The position numbers and the translations under genes are program-made. The notes under the pieces were generated by a model that was not told the origin of the DNA, did no database searches, and saw only the letters and a list, made by a program, of their open reading frames with translations. Below are positions 62,136 to 64,000 of a stretch of 64,000 nt of DNA, piece after piece. The stretch is taken from NCBI RefSeq assembly GCF_029543085.1, contig NZ_CP119967.1:5835001-5899000 (forward strand). Direction: 5' to 3'. Within the stretch, counting starts at the first letter, position 1; the number at the start of each line of letters is the position of its first letter. Source of the stretch: Pseudomonas sp. A34-9. Its GTDB lineage: Bacteria; Pseudomonadota; Gammaproteobacteria; Pseudomonadales; Pseudomonadaceae.

Positions 62136-64000
62136 ATGAACGCAAGAACACGCATTACCTCCGACCAATTCGAAGAGATCTATCAGACTGACGTCGTCAA
62201 GGCGCTGGAGAACGATAGAGAGCTGGACTTCAAGGACGTCAGTGACAAGTACCTACAGAAAGGCACTTGTCCTAACTGCGGTCAGCAAAAGCTATTCATC
62301 AGTAGAGAAAAACCCTATCGGTTGAAGTGCAACCGCGATAACGAGTGCCAGTTCGAACAGAACACACGGGAGCGTTACAGCTACCTGTTCGAAAACTTGA
62401 GCGAGCGTTTCCCGGCTACTGAAGCCAATCCCAACGCCACGGCAGACGCCTATCTAAAGCGCAACCGCGGTTTTGATGTAGCCAAACTCGCCGGCTGGTA
62501 CACCCAAGCTAAACGCAAGATGAAGTCGGGCGTTTGGGCCGATACCGTGCGTTTTCCGCTGTGCAATGGTTATTGGGAAAGGATCATCGACGAGAGCATG
62601 GTTGCCGCCAACAAAGGCGACAAAGCCGGCATCAAGTTCGAAATGTCTTACCAGAACAGCGGCTGGACGCCACCAGGGCAAACCATTGAAAAGAGCGATC
62701 GGGTCTACATCGTGGAAGGGATCTTCCACGCGATCGCGCTACACCTGGCCGGCAAAAAGGCGATCGCATCGATCAGTTGCGTGAACTTCCCTTGGGCGAT
62801 CGTGGAAGCGAATAAAGGCAAGCTGGTGACATGGGTCATCGGCCTTGATGACGACAAAGCCGGTCACAAATACATTCCCAAGTATCTGAAGATGCTGCGC
62901 GGCATGACGGAAATAGCCTGGGTTGCTCTCGCCGGTGAACGCGATTGGGATGATGTATACCGGGATGGTGAACTGGACGACAAATTTCTGGACGACGCTT
63001 GTTATCGCGGCCGGCTGTTCACCGCTGAAAGCACAAACAAACTTGCCTACTTGCTGTACCTGCGCCGGCCAGCAGGGTTCTATCTGCTGGAGTTTCGTAA
63101 CCAACTGTATTCGGCCCGGGTCAATCAAGCAGACCTGAGCAAGGATCTGGGCGAAGACAAGGTGGACGGCAACCGCGAGATCTTTTCCCGCAATGTGAAG
63201 ATAGCGCAAATCTCCAACTGCATCCCCAGCCTGGATTATCTCGAAAAAGACATTATCACCGGCGAGCAACGCTACTACTTCGACTTCCGTTTTCCCGATC
63301 GCAGTCGGAGCGTTCAGGCACCACTACCTTCGAGCGCCATTGCAGAGCCGCGTGGTTTCGTTCGGGCAATGCTCGACTTCACGCCAGGCGGAAACTTTGA
63401 GGGCGGCGCTCGTGAGCTGGCGATGCTCAAAGCCAAATGGCTGAACGATGAGCGGCGTCCGGTGCGCACTGTTCGCAGCCTGCCGTTCATTGGCTACGAC
63501 GAAGACTCAGGCACCTACTGCTATCCCCAGTTCGGATTTCATGGCGGTAGAGAGCTGCAGGTCAACAGTCACGGCTTCATCGAAGTCAAAGGCGCCGGGG
63601 TGAAAACCGCCCTGGTAAACACAAAGTTCGAACGCGGTACCGACTTTGATCCGGAGTGGTTTCCCGACTTCCTGGCAGTTCATAGCCTGAATGGCCTTGC
63701 GGCATTGTCGTGGTGGACAGCGTCGCTGTTCGTTCAACAGATTGGCGTTCAGCAGGCGTCGTTCCCTTTCCTCGAGCTGACCGGCGAACCAGGCGCGGGC
63801 AAGTCCACCCTACTGCGATTCCTGTGGCGCCTGATCGGTCGCGACAATATGGAAGGGATCAAACCCAGTGGCACCGGTGCCAGCGCCGTGGGCCTTTCAC
63901 GCGCCCTTTCCGAAGTCAGCAACTTACCGGTTGTCCTAATCGAATCCGATCGGACTTACACCGATGCTCAGGGCCGTTCGGTGACGGTGCAGTTCGCCTG
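62136..64000 (+). CDS. Toprim primase/ATPase of the mobile element (3' end outside window)
   Basis: Open reading frame from the ATG at 62136 to the window edge: 621 codons seen, no stop. A candidate zinc site is C45, C48, C65, C71. A Toprim-like core has VEG (E194) and GLDDDKAG (D238-D240). A Walker A motif GEPGAGKST is at 550-558, with a hydrophobic VVLIESD strand later. This arrangement fits a phage/plasmid primase-helicase for the element's own replication. Function is inferred from motifs; the C-terminal domain is missing. Confidence 0.8.
   Translation, partial: MNARTRITSDQFEEIYQTDVVKALENDRELDFKDVSDKYLQKGTCPNCGQQKLFISREKPYRLKCNRDNECQFEQNTRERYSYLFENLSERFPATEANPNATADAYLKRNRGFDVAKLAGWYTQAKRKMKSGVWADTVRFPLCNGYWERIIDESMVAANKGDKAGIKFEMSYQNSGWTPPGQTIEKSDRVYIVEGIFHAIALHLAGKKAIASISCVNFPWAIVEANKGKLVTWVIGLDDDKAGHKYIPKYLKMLRGMTEIAWVALAGERDWDDVYRDGELDDKFLDDACYRGRLFTAESTNKLAYLLYLRRPAGFYLLEFRNQLYSARVNQADLSKDLGEDKVDGNREIFSRNVKIAQISNCIPSLDYLEKDIITGEQRYYFDFRFPDRSRSVQAPLPSSAIAEPRGFVRAMLDFTPGGNFEGGARELAMLKAKWLNDERRPVRTVRSLPFIGYDEDSGTYCYPQFGFHGGRELQVNSHGFIEVKGAGVKTALVNTKFERGTDFDPEWFPDFLAVHSLNGLAALSWWTASLFVQQIGVQQASFPFLELTGEPGAGKSTLLRFLWRLIGRDNMEGIKPSGTGASAVGLSRALSEVSNLPVVLIESDRTYTDAQGRSVTVQFA

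Noticed and set aside
60260..64000. Known anti-phage defence system at the tRNA site
   Set aside because: Only integrase, regulators and replication genes are visible; no defence genes are present before the window ends.

Overview
The window is a chromosomal segment of a Pseudomonas of the fluorescens/putida type. The gene order follows the conserved Pseudomonas blocks tyrS-mepM-anmK ... vfr-trpCDG and trpE-gph-rpe-agt ... rpoD-rmcA. Coding DNA is GC-rich, and spacers carry REP sequences typical of the P. fluorescens group. Almost everything up to about 60.06 kb is core genome. The last 3.8 kb, beyond a CAU-anticodon tRNA gene, looks like the left end of an integrated mobile element that runs off the window.

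Layout. 1-7 kb: tyrS (partial), the murein endopeptidase mepM with anmK, erpA, argC, hemJ and a nitronate-monooxygenase-like flavoprotein. 7-13 kb: a DUF805 membrane protein, an SDR, a HIT protein, coq7, speD, an OsmC protein, the cAMP receptor vfr and an atypical lipoate-ligase-like protein. 13-21.4 kb: tryptophan biosynthesis in two blocks, trpGDC and rpe-gph-trpE, separated only by an autotransporter esterase. Each block is preceded by a leader peptide ending in Arg-Trp-Arg-Trp-Arg-Ala. 21.4-31 kb: an iron alcohol dehydrogenase, a MITE-like element, the agtABCD-type ABC transporter (4-aminobutyrate/5-aminovalerate in P. aeruginosa) and its agtSR two-component system. 31-42.3 kb: amgK-murU-djlA (muramic acid recycling), divergent from lptD-surA-pdxA-rsmA-apaG-apaH-glpE. 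42.6-47.5 kb: the prkA-yeaH-spoVR stress operon. 47.5-60.1 kb: cca, folK-folB, plsY, tsaD, the macromolecular-synthesis group rpsU-dnaG-rpoD, and rmcA, a c-di-GMP enzyme with a periplasmic sensor.

The mobile element (60.2-64.0 kb) has a tyrosine integrase facing the tRNA. Two tandem, paralogous HTH regulators precede the integrase and are coupled to it. An excisionase/Cox-like gene is divergent from them, followed by a primase-type protein with zinc-finger, Toprim and Walker A motifs, truncated by the window edge. A palindrome and a 21-bp-spaced direct repeat lie in the divergent promoter region. This is the layout of a phage satellite or small integrative element. Its cargo, and therefore any new system it carries, lies outside the window.

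Gene names and family assignments come from recognition of the protein sequence and conserved synteny. No database search was run. Promoters and hairpins were found by eye.
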